A stretch of 64,000 nucleotides of DNA from Agrocybe praecox (lineage: Eukaryota > Basidiomycota > Agaricomycetes > Agaricales > Agrocybaceae): positions 4,526,001 to 4,590,000 of the forward strand of contig OZ024841.1 of NCBI GenBank assembly GCA_964017145.1, read 5' to 3'. A program made the position numbers and the translations under genes. The notes under the pieces were generated by a model, which was given only the letters and a program-made list of their open reading frames with translations, made no database searches and was not told the DNA's origin. The first letter of the stretch is position 1; each line of letters starts with the position of its first letter. Positions 22,607 to 33,308 of this stretch are shown piece after piece.

Positions 22607-24823
22607 CTAGAATCCCCGGCCACCACCACTTAAGTTATCGTACTTGGCGTGATATGGCCCAGCGGATAATGTGTCGGCCCATGACCACCTGCTCCGACGG
22701 GGGTGTTCAGAGAGCATCGAATCACCCGCATCAGCGTCAGAAACGCCTACAGCGATAGCCGCGTGTGATTTTTGGAGGATCTCATTGGCGATATCGGCTC
22801 TGCATTGGTCTGCTAGTTGGCTGTGCGCAGAAGAATAGTTGTTAGTTATAGCTGCTGGATCGAAAAGAGAAGGAAAAGAAAAGAGAAAGCAACACCCCAC
22901 GTCTCGCTGTCCTCCCTAAACTAAAAAAGTCCCAATTCAAACTCAACCCTCATTCGAGGCGCATCAGGTCATGATAGCTGCAAGAAAGGCACGAGATGTC
23001 TGAGTAGGACAGGCATTCACAAGAGAAAGGAGAGGGGAGGAGAGAAAATGTAAGAATCAAAGGTCAAAGAAAATCAAGAAAAAAAAGCCGATGATGATTA
23101 GATCATGCTCTGGGCCGAAAGACCCACACGACGACGTCAAGCAAAGGGACAGCCAGCAGCAGCGGTAAGAACAAACACATTCGCTACGAAACCCCATACC
23201 CAACGACAATCCATCCTCCAATCCAACGACAATCTAGCCACGAAGCACGCTCCAACACAATGTCATCAATCAGTTATTCCTTGACACGACAGCAGGACCC
23301 GCGGGTAGTAGGCGAAAGGAGGAAGAGCAAGGGCACCCGCCCGCACGGAGAAAGAAAGAGAAGATAAAAAGGGAGATATGAACAGTCGCAAGCGACGATT
23401 AAAAATGAGGGGGAAAAAAGGCCGCGGAAAACCAAGGCAAAAAAAAAGCAGACAATGGCCCTGCTCAACGCACACCACCCCCACGACGACAAAGATGAAG
23501 GGAAAAGGCAGGCCAGCTAGCTACGATCCAACATCAACCGGAACCGGCACATAGTAGGCAGGAAGAGGAGCAGCAGCAGCTCCTAAACGCACGCAGAAAA
23601 AAAAAGCAGAAAAAAACGGGTAAATGTGAAGAAGGTCACTCACTTCACATAACTCTCCATAATCGCCGCCATAGTGCCCATATTCAACCTATACCCCTCA
23701 AGCATCATCCGCTTCTCAAATCGGTGTGTGACATGGTTACTACACAACAAGCATAGCTGCAATCTGGAACGGGACCAGCAAGAGACTAGCAATATACCGC
23801 CTCTTTAACACGAACTGCTAAGAATCCAAATACGGGAGCTTACACTCTGGTAGGATCGAGCGCGCATAACACGTCTGCGGGGTGGTGGGTTCTACGACGG
23901 GGGAAGAAGTACCTGCAATATTGGACTTGGTTTTGGATCCAGAAGCCCTGCGGGTTTGAACTCGCGAGATCATTGAGCGTTGACTTTTCCTTCGAGGTTG
24001 AATGTCCGCCGACGGTAGGTTACGTAACCTGGTACAGCGAGGAATACGAAGGTTATCGATGGTATATACGGCGAGAAAGGAGCGGCTGCTCGTGAGGATA
24101 CCGCCGAACCCAGTGAGCGAGGTGAGGATGTCGGCATGCCTCCGCACGTCGAACCAGACGAAGAGGCAGACTATGAACCCTGCGAGGGAGTAGAGGAACA
24201 TCTGCAAGGGACATTAGTAAGGGTTGGACGTAGAGAAGGAAAGAAAAAACATACCAAGGTATTTGTCATGAAAATAATCCACTTAAATGTCGTCCACCTC
24301 AGCCTCTTCGCACCCGTGCCTTCATGCTAGCTTCCCCACTCTTAATGGCGTCCAGCCCACCACCACTCTTCGGCATCCTCATTCCTCCATCTCCATCCTC
24401 GTCTCCATCGCACCCGTCCTGCCCTTTCCACGGCGCCTCGTACCACCTGGCGAGATAATAACTTTGTTGGGAGGTAATTCGCGCTCAGCGACAAGTTGGA
24501 GTTGGAATCAGCGAAAGATTATCCGGCGAGCAGCGATAGGCGTTGCCCAACGCGGCTGCGAACGGTGCTTGGGGTGGTAAGAAACTGTCTACGCGCCCTA
24601 TAATGGCGTTGTTGTTGTAGTTTTGCGAGGACAGTATGCGCCGTGTCGAGTCGGCAGCTGAGTAGGCGGAGTTGGAATGTGAGATTATCGATGCTCGTCT
24701 GCGGAATCGTGCAAAGGAACGAACAAACGAAGGACATCCATCGTTTTTCGTTTTTCGGGGGTTCGTTATTGTGCCATCGGGGACATCGTCAATGTCAATT
24801 TCGACCCGAAATCCCAACGACAT
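22607..24823 (-). pseudogene. Tetraspanin-like gene, broken
   Basis: Reading leftwards on the minus strand are MFLYSLAGFIVCLFVWFDVRRH (transmembrane, about 24197-24130), the SFLAVYTID segment, a degenerate IQNQVQYCRYF where tetraspanins have a CCG motif, then QTCYARSILPECKLPYL, a helix ending VPFQIAAMLV, NHVTHRFEKRMM, and the tail QLADQCRADIANEIL to a stop at 22608-22610. I recall this order from basidiomycete Tsp2-like tetraspanins, which organise membrane microdomains. The frame is broken by at least one TAG after LPYLDS, a frameshift before CSNHV and others in the large loop. An 823-bp interval (22821-23643) with good splice ends joins MESYV to NQLADQ. The N-terminal third (24310-24823) is too degraded to model. 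Confidence 0.7.
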
Positions 24824-25458
24824 GAATCCAAAGGTTAACTTTAACCAGACACAAAAGGAAGGTGCCGGTAGCGAGAAAAGCAGACCACGGAGCCATTTCG
24901 TTACGTTCGTACATGAAAACGATCAAGGACATCATCAACGATGACCGAGAAAACGACGTCGAACAATTCATCACAAAAGCGCAAATGGCCCCAAACGAGA
25001 TGAATCAGAAAGGTCATGTTGACCCAACGCAAATAGCAAGCACAGCAGACCATCAAAAATGTTCGGTACGTCCGTGTCGTACCATTGGGACATCGTCGAC
25101 GGCGGTGCAGAGGGCGACGTGCAGGATGTAATTCCAAATATGAATTCGAGCGACGTTGGACGTTGTGACAGTACCGTATGATCCAGAATATAGTCGATGG
25201 CGATGCAAGGGATGGTGTGGCCGACGTTGATGATGATGCCTTCCACATACACCAAGTCGAATACGACATGAATAGAAGGCTTATATGGTGCGCAGTGGGC
25301 ACGGAAGAGGTGGAAGGATTGCTGTTAATCGGTGTTCGCATAGACGCATGTATTATATAATGTAATATGAAGATGCCCTTGGCAAACAAGTAGAAAGTGG
25401 GGAAATTTCTGGCAGAACTCCAGCTTCGCGCAATCACCGTACCCCATATTTTCTTATC
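24824..25458. other. No supported gene
   Basis: Overlapping ORFs occur on both strands, none with a recognisable motif. It is likely the shared 5' flank of the tetraspanin relic and the dioxygenase-like gene. Confidence 0.4.
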
Positions 25459-27199
25459 ATGGGTAAACGAAAAGGAACTCAGCAGAAGATTAAAATTGAC
25501 AAAGGTAAAGTAGCCTTCTTATGTTTTCCATATCTTTCTGTCTACTGAGCTGCACCATCAGCACGGTGTATAATGTGTGATGCCATCCCCATACTCAACA
25601 GAGTGACCCCCGAAACTCTCGAAACCTTGGATCCAGTAATTAAAGCACTAAATCTAGTTATGGAGACTTCTCTCAAGTCGGTCAGCATTGTCCAGCATTA
25701 TTTTTCCCGCTTCCTCTCTCTCTAACTTTTTGTAACAGCCTCAGGAACTGGTCAAATTCTTCGATACATCTCGGTGCTTGCGGGATGATCCTGACATTGC
25801 GCCTGCTTTTCAATTTGTAAAGAAGGCCGTATGCAAAAATACAGGGGCCCAGAAAGAGGCCTCTCACTGGGAAAAACGCAGGCTTGTAAGTTGGTTTTCT
25901 GTGTTTCACTGTTTCACATATAATCATCTGGCCTGAGTAGGTTCATGACCTAGGCATTGACATGCAGCAGTACAGCCTCGAAGACCTCCTAAGAATTCCC
26001 CAGAAGGATCGTCCCTTTCATGTCAGGCTCATTAAACGCAGCCGCATTGCAGAGCATACAAAAATACGGCAACGTCTTTCAGACCATGAAAAAGCTGGAT
26101 ATCTTGCTGTAACTGAAAGAGATGGGTTTTACAGAGTACCAGTGAGTGAATCTGTAATATTCTACTCAGAAGATGCCTCAGGTAATTTATATGTATCCTC
26201 TTTTTCTTAATCAATTAATATTATCACAGGAATCATCACCATTGAGCTGGCTGTAATCCGTGACATTGCTGGCAGTTCATCTTTCAGGGAACCTTTTTAT
26301 TCCTGGTTACAGCAGGTGGTAGATGGTGCCTGTTCAGAGCGCAGAAATGTCAGGGTGAGTATTTGTTTTGACTTTTTTATACATAATAATACCCATGATT
26401 CTTCAAATCTTAGCCTACTCACCCTGGAAAAATGACACAGTTGGGCTTAAATCTTGGACCCCGGCATGCCAGGGTACTTGGATGGGCAAAGAGTTTTACA
26501 AAAAAGCTTGACAGCTCAGATATGGTCCTTCGTGATCTCGACTGCATTGGTGCAGTATCAGTAACATGGTCGATTCTACAGGCAGTAATACCGCAGGAGA
26601 TTATAAGTCATGTTAATGGCTGTCTTGCTGCCTCTGGGCTGCCAAATATTGCTACAAGGAATGTACCTGAAGGTGAGCAGTGGTATATGTAGTACAGCTA
26701 TGGGCCATACTTATAACTATAGATGTTGGATTTTATGTTGAACTCGAAGGCGAGAAATTCATGTTTCCGCAGGCAGAACGTGCTCCACCAGAAGCATATA
26801 TGTCCTGTGGATATGAGGCGTAAGTACCACATTATGGATGACCTGCATTTCTAATTAATCTATAACAGGTGGACTCACAAGGATCCTGCCTACTGTAAGT
26901 ATGCATTTGCTTTCTGTGTTGCCCGAATTACTCCTCCTACCCACTCCTGTGCTGAGGCAAAACAACCAGGGGCACATTTTGTGGATGCAAGCCTGAAGGT
27001 AGTTGTGCTACAGGCACCTGGAACAGGTTTTGCCTTTCGTCCAGATTATATACATGGGACGACATTCTGTAATGGGGCAGTCAATTATGGGATAAGCATT
27101 GCTTTTTCAGAGAGAGTTGAAAAGGCATGGAAGAAGGCTCAGCAGGGCATATCAGTCACTGCAGGGGCAGGGGCAGGAGAGGGGAATACTGGTAGCTAG
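25459..27199 (+). CDS. TET/JBP-like 2OG-Fe(II) dioxygenase, eight exons
   Basis: Exons at 25459-25504, 25562-25680, 25739-25885, 25941-26181, 26230-26354, 26414-26672, 26723-26819 and 26869-27199 join in phase to 454 residues, with short introns that all have GT and AG ends. The C-terminal 110 residues fit a double-stranded beta-helix dioxygenase: H348-K-D350 (metal-binding HxD) in WTHKDPAYCKYAFAF, a second His H407 in FAFRPDYIHGTT, then ISIAFSERV where the 2-oxoglutarate-binding basic residue is expected. This spacing and the GT after the distal His recall fungal TET/JBP proteins, which oxidise 5-methylcytosine. The N-terminal 240 residues match nothing I know; C19 and C22 form a CxxC. Such genes are known to accompany agaricomycete DNA transposons, and an inverted-repeat element begins 260 bp downstream. 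Fold is inferred, substrate unknown. Confidence 0.65.
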
Positions 27200-27458
27200 A
27201 CTATGGAGTGAGCTGTACTAGTCCTAATTTCCAGAGAGGGATGGGTTGACTTACTGGTGATCAAGTCACAAGATAATAATAAGCATTAAAAAACAGTGCG
27301 AAAGAATAGTACACACTGATACCAAAATCGCAAGTCACAATAAAAAAATAACATATAAATACATACATAGTCTAGTACTGGAAATGAAAACATTACCAGA
27401 TGGTTTGTTGAGAGGGATAGAGCAGGCATATATGTCCCTTTCATTAACAAATAGCAGG

Positions 27459-27511
27459 TAACTTCCATAAAAAAAAGGTCAACAAATGGTGGCAAGTTCT
27501 TGAGTTCAATA
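27459..27511 (+). repeat. Left 53 bp inverted repeat
   Basis: Contains GGTCAACAAATGGTGGCAAG and TTCTTGAGTTCAAT; it matches 32491-32543 in inverse orientation with a single T/C difference. Confidence 0.9.
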
Positions 27512-27586
27512 AATATGAATTAATGGCTCAGCTGCAGCATCCTCCCTACTACTACATCCTTTCTGTTGGATAAATCACTGGCATTT

Positions 27587-28230
27587 ATCCATCGTCGTTA
27601 ATCCATGGGTTCAATTTATCCATCCGGATTTGATTATTTCACAACCATTAATCCATCCATTCACCCATCTGGTTCGATTATTTCACGCCCGTTAATATAT
27701 CCACTAATCCATGAACATATACGTCTGTTAATCCATCCGCATTCGATTATTTCGTGTCCATTAATCCATCCCGGTTCGATTATTCTGGTGCGTCCATTAA
27801 TCCATCAATATACCCATTCAATTATTTTGGCGTGTCTATTAATCCATCCGCGTTCGATTATTTCGCGTCCATTAATCCATCCTGGTCCGATTATGCTGGT
27901 GCATCCATTAATCCATCAATACACATGTCCGGGTCCGATTATTTTGGCGCGTCCGTTAATCCATCAGCATTCAATTATTTCACAGCTAGTAATCCATCGT
28001 ATATCCATTCTGTTCGATTATTCTGAGCATGTGCATTAATCCATCAATACATGCGTCCGTGTTCGCTTATTATAGAGCATGCGTTAATCCATCTGCCTTC
28101 AATTATGGCCAATAATCCATCGTATATTGATCCTGGGTCGATTATTCTGGTGCGTCCGTTAATCTATACATATTCGATTATTTTACGGCCACTAATCCAT
28201 CAGTATTCAGTTCTAATAATATTATATCCA
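27587..28230 (+). repeat. TTAATCCAT minisatellite, left array
   Basis: About 25 copies of (T)TAATCCATC or close variants, alternating with TTCGATTATTT-type units, at irregular spacing of 15-35 bp. Open frames across it are products of the repeat and not supported as genes. Confidence 0.92.
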
Positions 28231-28710
28231 ACTTGTTCTATATGTATAAACTTATGTTATCTGACATATTTGTGCCTTCGTGACAATGAATATTTGTTTA
28301 AGCTGAACAAGTCAGAGGTTTTGAATTTATTGAACTTTCCTTTGGAATTTAACTCAGTAGGAATCAAGCGGAAATGAATAAGCCAAATATATCGGGAGGC
28401 CATACTGTCGCTATAATGCATAATACAAGGATGTAGCCTACCATCGCATAATACATGAGCATGGTTGACTAGCGCACGTAGATAATTATCTATAACCTAC
28501 GCGCATGAATTACAAATGACCCTCCTCTCTTGTCCTCCGCTGTTAGTGAATTTCAATCATAATCCATTCCCTTCTTGCTTCACGCAGCTCAGAATTTTGC
28601 ACTGTTCGTAATTATCAATCATCATTCAGTCTCATCCCTGTAATCCATCAATTCATTACCTAACCTGTAGTCCATAATTCTTATTCGTGATTTTCAGTCA
28701 TACTATTCTA

Positions 28711-29070
28711 TTTTTCAGTTATAATCCATCCCCGCTGCTTGTCGTTTTTGGTAATTACCCATTTCCCTGTCACCTGACAGCATTCCCCCGCCGTTCACCA
28801 TTTTCAGTCATAATCCATCCTCGCCGCTTGTCATTTTTGGTAATTATCCATTGTTCCCTGTCACCTGGCCCGCCGTTCACCATTTTCAGTTATAATCCAT
28901 CCCGGCTGCTTGTCATTTTTGGTCATTATCCATTCGTCCCTGCCACCTGGCAGCCCTCCCCTGCCGTTCATCATTTTCGGTTATAATCCATCCCCACTGC
29001 TTGTCATTTTTGGTCATTATCCATTCTTCCCTGCCACCTGGCAGCCCTCCCCCGCCGTTCAGCATCCACG
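28711..29070 (+). repeat. Four tandem ~85-95 bp units
   Basis: Units begin at about 28711, 28800, 28882 and 28973. Each starts TTTTCAGTYATAATCCATCC and contains CTGCTTGTCATTTTTGG and a CCCTG(C/T)CACCTGG block. Decayed copies run on to about 29310. Confidence 0.88.
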
Positions 29071-29708
29071 TCATTTGTTATTTTTCATCGTAATCCTTCT
29101 GTCCCTGCTGTACATCATTTTCTGTCATAATCCATCCCTGTTGTTCATTATTTTCTGTTATAATTCATTCTTTGCCGCCACCCTTCCTAGCTGTTTGTCG
29201 TTATCCATCCCCGCCTCATTGTAATCCTTCACGATAATCTATTCTTACCAGCCGCCCTTCCCTGTTGTTTGCCATTTTTGGTTATAATCCATCCCTGCCA
29301 CATTTTCAGTCATAATCCGTCCTTCCTTGTATAATTTACACGATTCATAATTGTTACTCATCTGTAACTTGAGGAGTATTAGACTCAATGTTTCGAGGGC
29401 TGCACGTGTAGAGCGACACTAATTTATGCTGTTTTAGGCTACTGATTCACCAATTTAAGGTTTAATCCATTGGAAAGAAGTCAGTCGCACTTGGTTCGTG
29501 GTTGGTATATTTATATATATTGGAGATACCAAAATATAACTTGCAAAACTCAAATAATTTATTCCGTCGCTTTTACAGTATGTATACAAGAACAAAAAAG
29601 TGATCATAGCTCAGAAAAAATATACCTTTGGATATATGTATTAGGCTCGTGCAGGCAAGAAATTAAATTTAGAGTAAAGGTATGACGATGGACCAACAAT
29701 GCTTGATG

Positions 29709-30254
29709 CTAGGTATATTCCCTACTAACTTGTACCCCACGACCATAGGTCGCCCACGCAAGTTCCGTATGCCTGAAAAAAAACTGCTTGCACAACGAGC
29801 TAAATGCAAGCGTTGCTATGAGAAGTATATCTTGTCTTTTTTTACATTCTAATTTGCTAATTTTCTTTACCAGAAATCGTGAGGTTATCAAGAACATTGG
29901 CGCCAAACATACAAAGAGAAACATATCTCTGAAAACGTCAAAATATCGTATTTAGTACTGTACATACGATATACAAAACTAACCTAGTACTGCAGTGATG
30001 ATACGGTGCCTCAAATGGGCGATATTCCAACATGTGAACCACTCCAAGTCTGGTTGGAACAGGTGGACCACATCTTTAATCAGTTCATGGCTCCCATTGG
30101 CCATCGCGACGAACCTGCAACATACATCGACTTGATATGTACATAGTATCTTGAAGATTGAAGGATGGCCGGGCATGATCATTGAAATGTTGAAGGACCA
30201 GGTAATCTGTCGCAATCCATTCCTGCCAGGCTGCACCCAGGTGTTTTCCCACAT
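29709..30254 (-). pseudogene. Coding relic of unknown family (copy 1)
   Basis: Minus-strand open stretches QPGRNGLRQITWSFNI and HELIKDVVHLFQPDLEWF (30254-29979), then ILLIATLAFSSLC with HTELAWATYGRGVQVSREYT (29830-29710), separated by intron-like gaps. The last part recurs in diverged form at 31513-31680. No domain recognised. Confidence 0.4.
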
Positions 30255-30534
30255 GTTTACACGTGTTTCACTTTATGTTTTTCGTTGTTTTTGATCCTTT
30301 TCTTTTGATATTTCTACTTTGTTCATATCTAGCTACTTTATCTATTCACAAGTAGCCTTTATGAAATATATGTATGCTTATGAAGGAAAATGCATGTATT
30401 AGTGTGCATAACTGATATGTAATGTGCCCAACCGATTACACGGTGACGTGGGCAACTTAAAACACCGACTACGCGGAGATTCAATGACAAGCAGCGGGGG
30501 TTCAAATTTCAATCTGAGCCATCAGGGCAGAGAA

Positions 30535-31010
30535 CGCAATGGATAGATTACCATGGATAAAAATCAGTTTGGAATGTTATGAGGTCAGAGGGAGGTGACG
30601 GACTGATGGATAACAATAGATAGTCATACAGTGATGGATAATGAGTAAGAGGAAGTTGTATGGATAACGACGGATAATCCAGGTACACATGATGGATAAT
30701 GAACGGCGGTTTCAATTAATCAATGGGAGGTCGAATGGATTACAATGGATATTTGAACCTGAGGAGGATGGATAACAACGTGCTGATAGATAATGAACGA
30801 ATAATGATGCACAGATGGATAATGGACGGCGGACAGCGGTTTCAATCAATCAATGAGAGGTCGAATGGATTACGATGGATATTTAAACCTGAGGTGATGG
30901 ATAACAACGTGTTCATGAATAACGGATGGCAGTTGGTTGTCGTATGGATAACAACGGATTGGGTAAATAAAAGTGGCGATGAATAATCAACAAACAATAT
31001 CATACTAGGC
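30535..31010 (-). repeat. GATGGATAA minisatellite, right array
   Basis: Many copies of GATGGATAAC or ATGGATTAC, the complement of the left array motif. A longer unit of about 120 bp is duplicated at about 30690-30790 and 30815-30910 (shared AGGTCGAATGGATTAC). Confidence 0.88.
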
Positions 31011-31512
31011 TGGAGAATGATTCGGAGAGAATGTGGGAACTACGGATAATGATCAAAAATCAAAGCCAACAGCAGAGGACGAGAAGGGAGGGACATTTGT
31101 TATTCATGTGTGTAGATTATAGATAATTATTTACGTGTGCTAGTTAACCATGTTCATGTATTATTTGATGGTAGGGTATAACCTTGTGTTATACATTATA
31201 GGGACTTTATTAGGTGATATCGGACACTAATGTACATGGAAGGCGTACATGGAAGACCCTTTGGATTTATTGAACACTGGGAACTTGGTGACATGGCGGA
31301 GGTAATCTAAATATAGCTCGGTAGGTGTCCGGTCAGTAGGAATGTTTTTTAAAATTATATAGAGACCCACTCATGGTATAGTTTGCCCAACTAAATATAT
31401 ATTTTGGTAGAGAAAAAATATACCTTTTATATGATACTCTTTCCACGTTGATTGGTACTCAAATGAGTAAAAGTCAGAACAGTGCTGAAATGTGCGGATA
31501 CTCAAACTCGAT

Positions 31513-31680
31513 TTACCATCGTAAACTCGAACGGCCACTATGGGTCATCCACAATTGTACTACATAAGCAAAGAAAAGGGAGCAGCTAATTGATCTAAAA
31601 GCAAGCATCATTATGAGAAGTATGTCGAGCATCTTATTTGGTGAAAAGCGCTTATTTATTGCACCAGGATAGCCCATATT
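31513..31680 (-). pseudogene. Coding relic of unknown family (copy 2)
   Basis: A minus-strand stretch with DILLIMMLAFRSISCSLFF is similar at DNA level to 29740-29850 (shared TATGAGAAGTAT and neighbouring bases). Probably an internal duplication inside the element. Confidence 0.4.
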
Positions 31681-31869
31681 CTCAGTCAAAGGGGTCGAAC
31701 GTTGATTACCTTGGGCGCTTGTACTGGAAATATATTTGAGATAAAGATAATACATCTTTCAACAATGAATTATCTGCACTTCAACTTCTACGCGATGCTA
31801 TGTACCATTATCAAGACCAAATCCTTTTGCTTGTGGGAGTTAATGAAGCTTACCCTGACAAGTCAAGAA

Positions 31870-32214
31870 AATCACAGTGGAAGTCCTTAATGCACTCAAC
31901 TGGGTCGACGAGCCTTATGTCTGGAGAAGGAACCAAGAGAGAAATGGACTTCCCTCTCCCAAGCTCGAGGCGAAGATGACTTCATTTTGGGATTGAAGAA
32001 AAGAGTCCCAACCGGGCTCGTGACTGTCCTAATTGGTTTGAAATGGTGGGCGTCTGCAGATAGCAGGGGCAAGGCACTGTGGTTGAGAGCTGTCGAGGAC
32101 TTTACAGCGTGTCTTATGACACTGTCAATCAAAGAAGACGACCCCAAGAGTGCAAGCGGAAATCGAAAAGGAAAATATGTGCAAAATCATGGACAGACCA
32201 ATAACAGGCGCTGA
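31870..32214 (+). pseudogene. Open stretch of unknown family
   Basis: The plus strand reads WVDEPYVWRRNQERNGLP and, in the next frame, TGLVTVLIGLKWWASADSRG with LWLRAVEDFTACLMTLS. The Trp-rich helix and Asp pattern look coding, but the family is unknown to me and the two frames are not joined by an obvious intron. Confidence 0.35.
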
Positions 32215-32279
32215 TGTTCATTTATATGGATAAGCACCGGAGCATGAATAAATAAGTAATTATTGATGCAATAATCCAC

Positions 32280-32420
32280 GACCGGATGGATTAATTCACA
32301 AACGGATGGATTAATCCTCGAGGATGGATTAACCCTCGAGGATGGATTAATTGTGGAGGATGGATTAACCCTCGAGGATGGATTAATTGTCGAGGATGCG
32401 AGGATAGATTAATCCAACGA
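32280..32420 (+). repeat. GGATGGATTAA-CCTCGA tandem repeat
   Basis: About seven units of 18-20 bp, GGATGGATTAAYCCTCGA or close variants, near the right inverted repeat. Same core as the other right-side array. Confidence 0.92.
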
Positions 32421-32490
32421 GTGGATGTATAAATGCACGCAATTTATCTTAGGCAAACTAAAGCCCAGGCAAGTTTGGATTATTAATTGA

Positions 32491-32543
32491 ACTCAAGAAC
32501 TTGCCGCCATTTGTTGACCTTTTTTTTATGGAAGTTACTTATA
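32491..32543 (-). repeat. Right 53 bp inverted repeat
   Basis: Inverse copy of 27459-27511, including the run of eight T. Confidence 0.9.
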
Positions 32544-32756
32544 TTTGTATACAAAGCCGACAACATCTGGTGGATAGAGACTCAGTGATGATGCGGCATA
32601 GTCTCTGCCCGCCCCCGGAACACAAACCAGGAAGTATTGGGGCTAACCCTAATATGAGGTTTCGAGAATACTTCAAAGTCAACGAGAGGATGGAATACTA
32701 ACCTTCTAACCCAAATTAGGGGTTGATTACCGGTCTCCTATCAATATAAGAGTCCC

Positions 32757-33117
32757 TGTTACGAACACATACGCAGGCCGACTCTTTTTCATTTCTTTTA
32801 ACTGTTTCATCGCCTCACCTTTACCGAACGACTAACACACCTTTGGAGTGTGTCTTTTATCGAACGATCACCGCACCTTTCAGGTGCTTCTCCCTCATGT
32901 TTTACGAACGCTTAACACGCCTTTATGGTGCTCTTTACTCGTGTCTCTTTCCTATAAATACGTAGTACAATGTTCTCTCATTCTTTAACTAGTTCTTGAG
33001 AATATTACAAGTTTCACTACTCGAAACTCGAACGAAGAACTAAGAACCTACGCCTATAGCCTTCTTCGGTGAATACTCTGGGAGTTATTCGCATACGAAA
33101 CGGCTTGTGTCGTAACA
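32757..33117 (+). repeat. 5' LTR of element 3
   Basis: U3 runs to 32986, with TATAAATA at 32953-32960. R begins at the predicted transcript start 32987 (AACTAGTTCTT) and U5 ends CGTAACA at 33117. Confidence 0.97.
32953..32997 (+). promoter_or_regulatory. TATA box and predicted transcript start in element 3 LTR
   Basis: TATAAATA at 32953-32960 is about 30 nt before AACTAGTTCTT (32987-32997), which is complementary to the priming site at 33119-33129. Confidence 0.72.
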
Positions 33118-33118
33118 A

Positions 33119-33129
33119 AAGAACTAGTT
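33119..33129 (+). other. Self-primer binding site (Tf1-type) of element 3
   Basis: AAGAACTAGTT lies one base after the LTR and is the exact reverse complement of the 11 nt at the predicted RNA 5' end. No TGG tRNA match is present. Confidence 0.75.
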
Positions 33130-33308
33130 CACCAAACTCTCTCTACCAAACTTGAACGTAGAGACCATCCACCATTTCTACAACAAACGAAGAACTTTGG
33201 CTAAAGCCAAGAACCCAGAAAGAAGAAGAAACTCCTCCTCCTTCAGGAGAAGTTACACCATTACTCTCTCCACTCACCAGAACCACCCCCGTCACTCCCA
33301 TTATCATC

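Larger units (their letters stand above)
27459..32543. mobile_element. 5.1 kb inverted-repeat element with mirror-image minisatellites
   Basis: A 53-bp sequence beginning GTAACTTCCATAAAAAAAAG at 27459-27511 recurs inverted at 32491-32543 with one mismatch, and weaker similarity extends outward. The left half is full of TTAATCCAT and AATCCATCC repeats; the right half carries the complementary ATGGATTAA and GATGGATAA repeats. Coding relics lie in the middle but no transposase is recognised. I saw no clear target duplication. Best read as a non-autonomous DNA transposon with very long subterminal arrays. Confidence 0.7.

Noticed and set aside
23266..23492. 72-codon minus-strand frames inside the tetraspanin interval
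   Set aside because: They overlap in two frames within the probable intron and show no similarity to tetraspanin or anything known.
23517..23585. Possible alternative last exon ending PAYYVPVPVDVGS
   Set aside because: The splice phase does not match the preceding exon, while the join to 22820 is in phase and restores the tetraspanin tail.
27605..28377. Open frames in the TTAATCCAT repeats (144 and 108 codons)
   Set aside because: They are translated repeats, open in more than one frame, with no start context, introns or motif.
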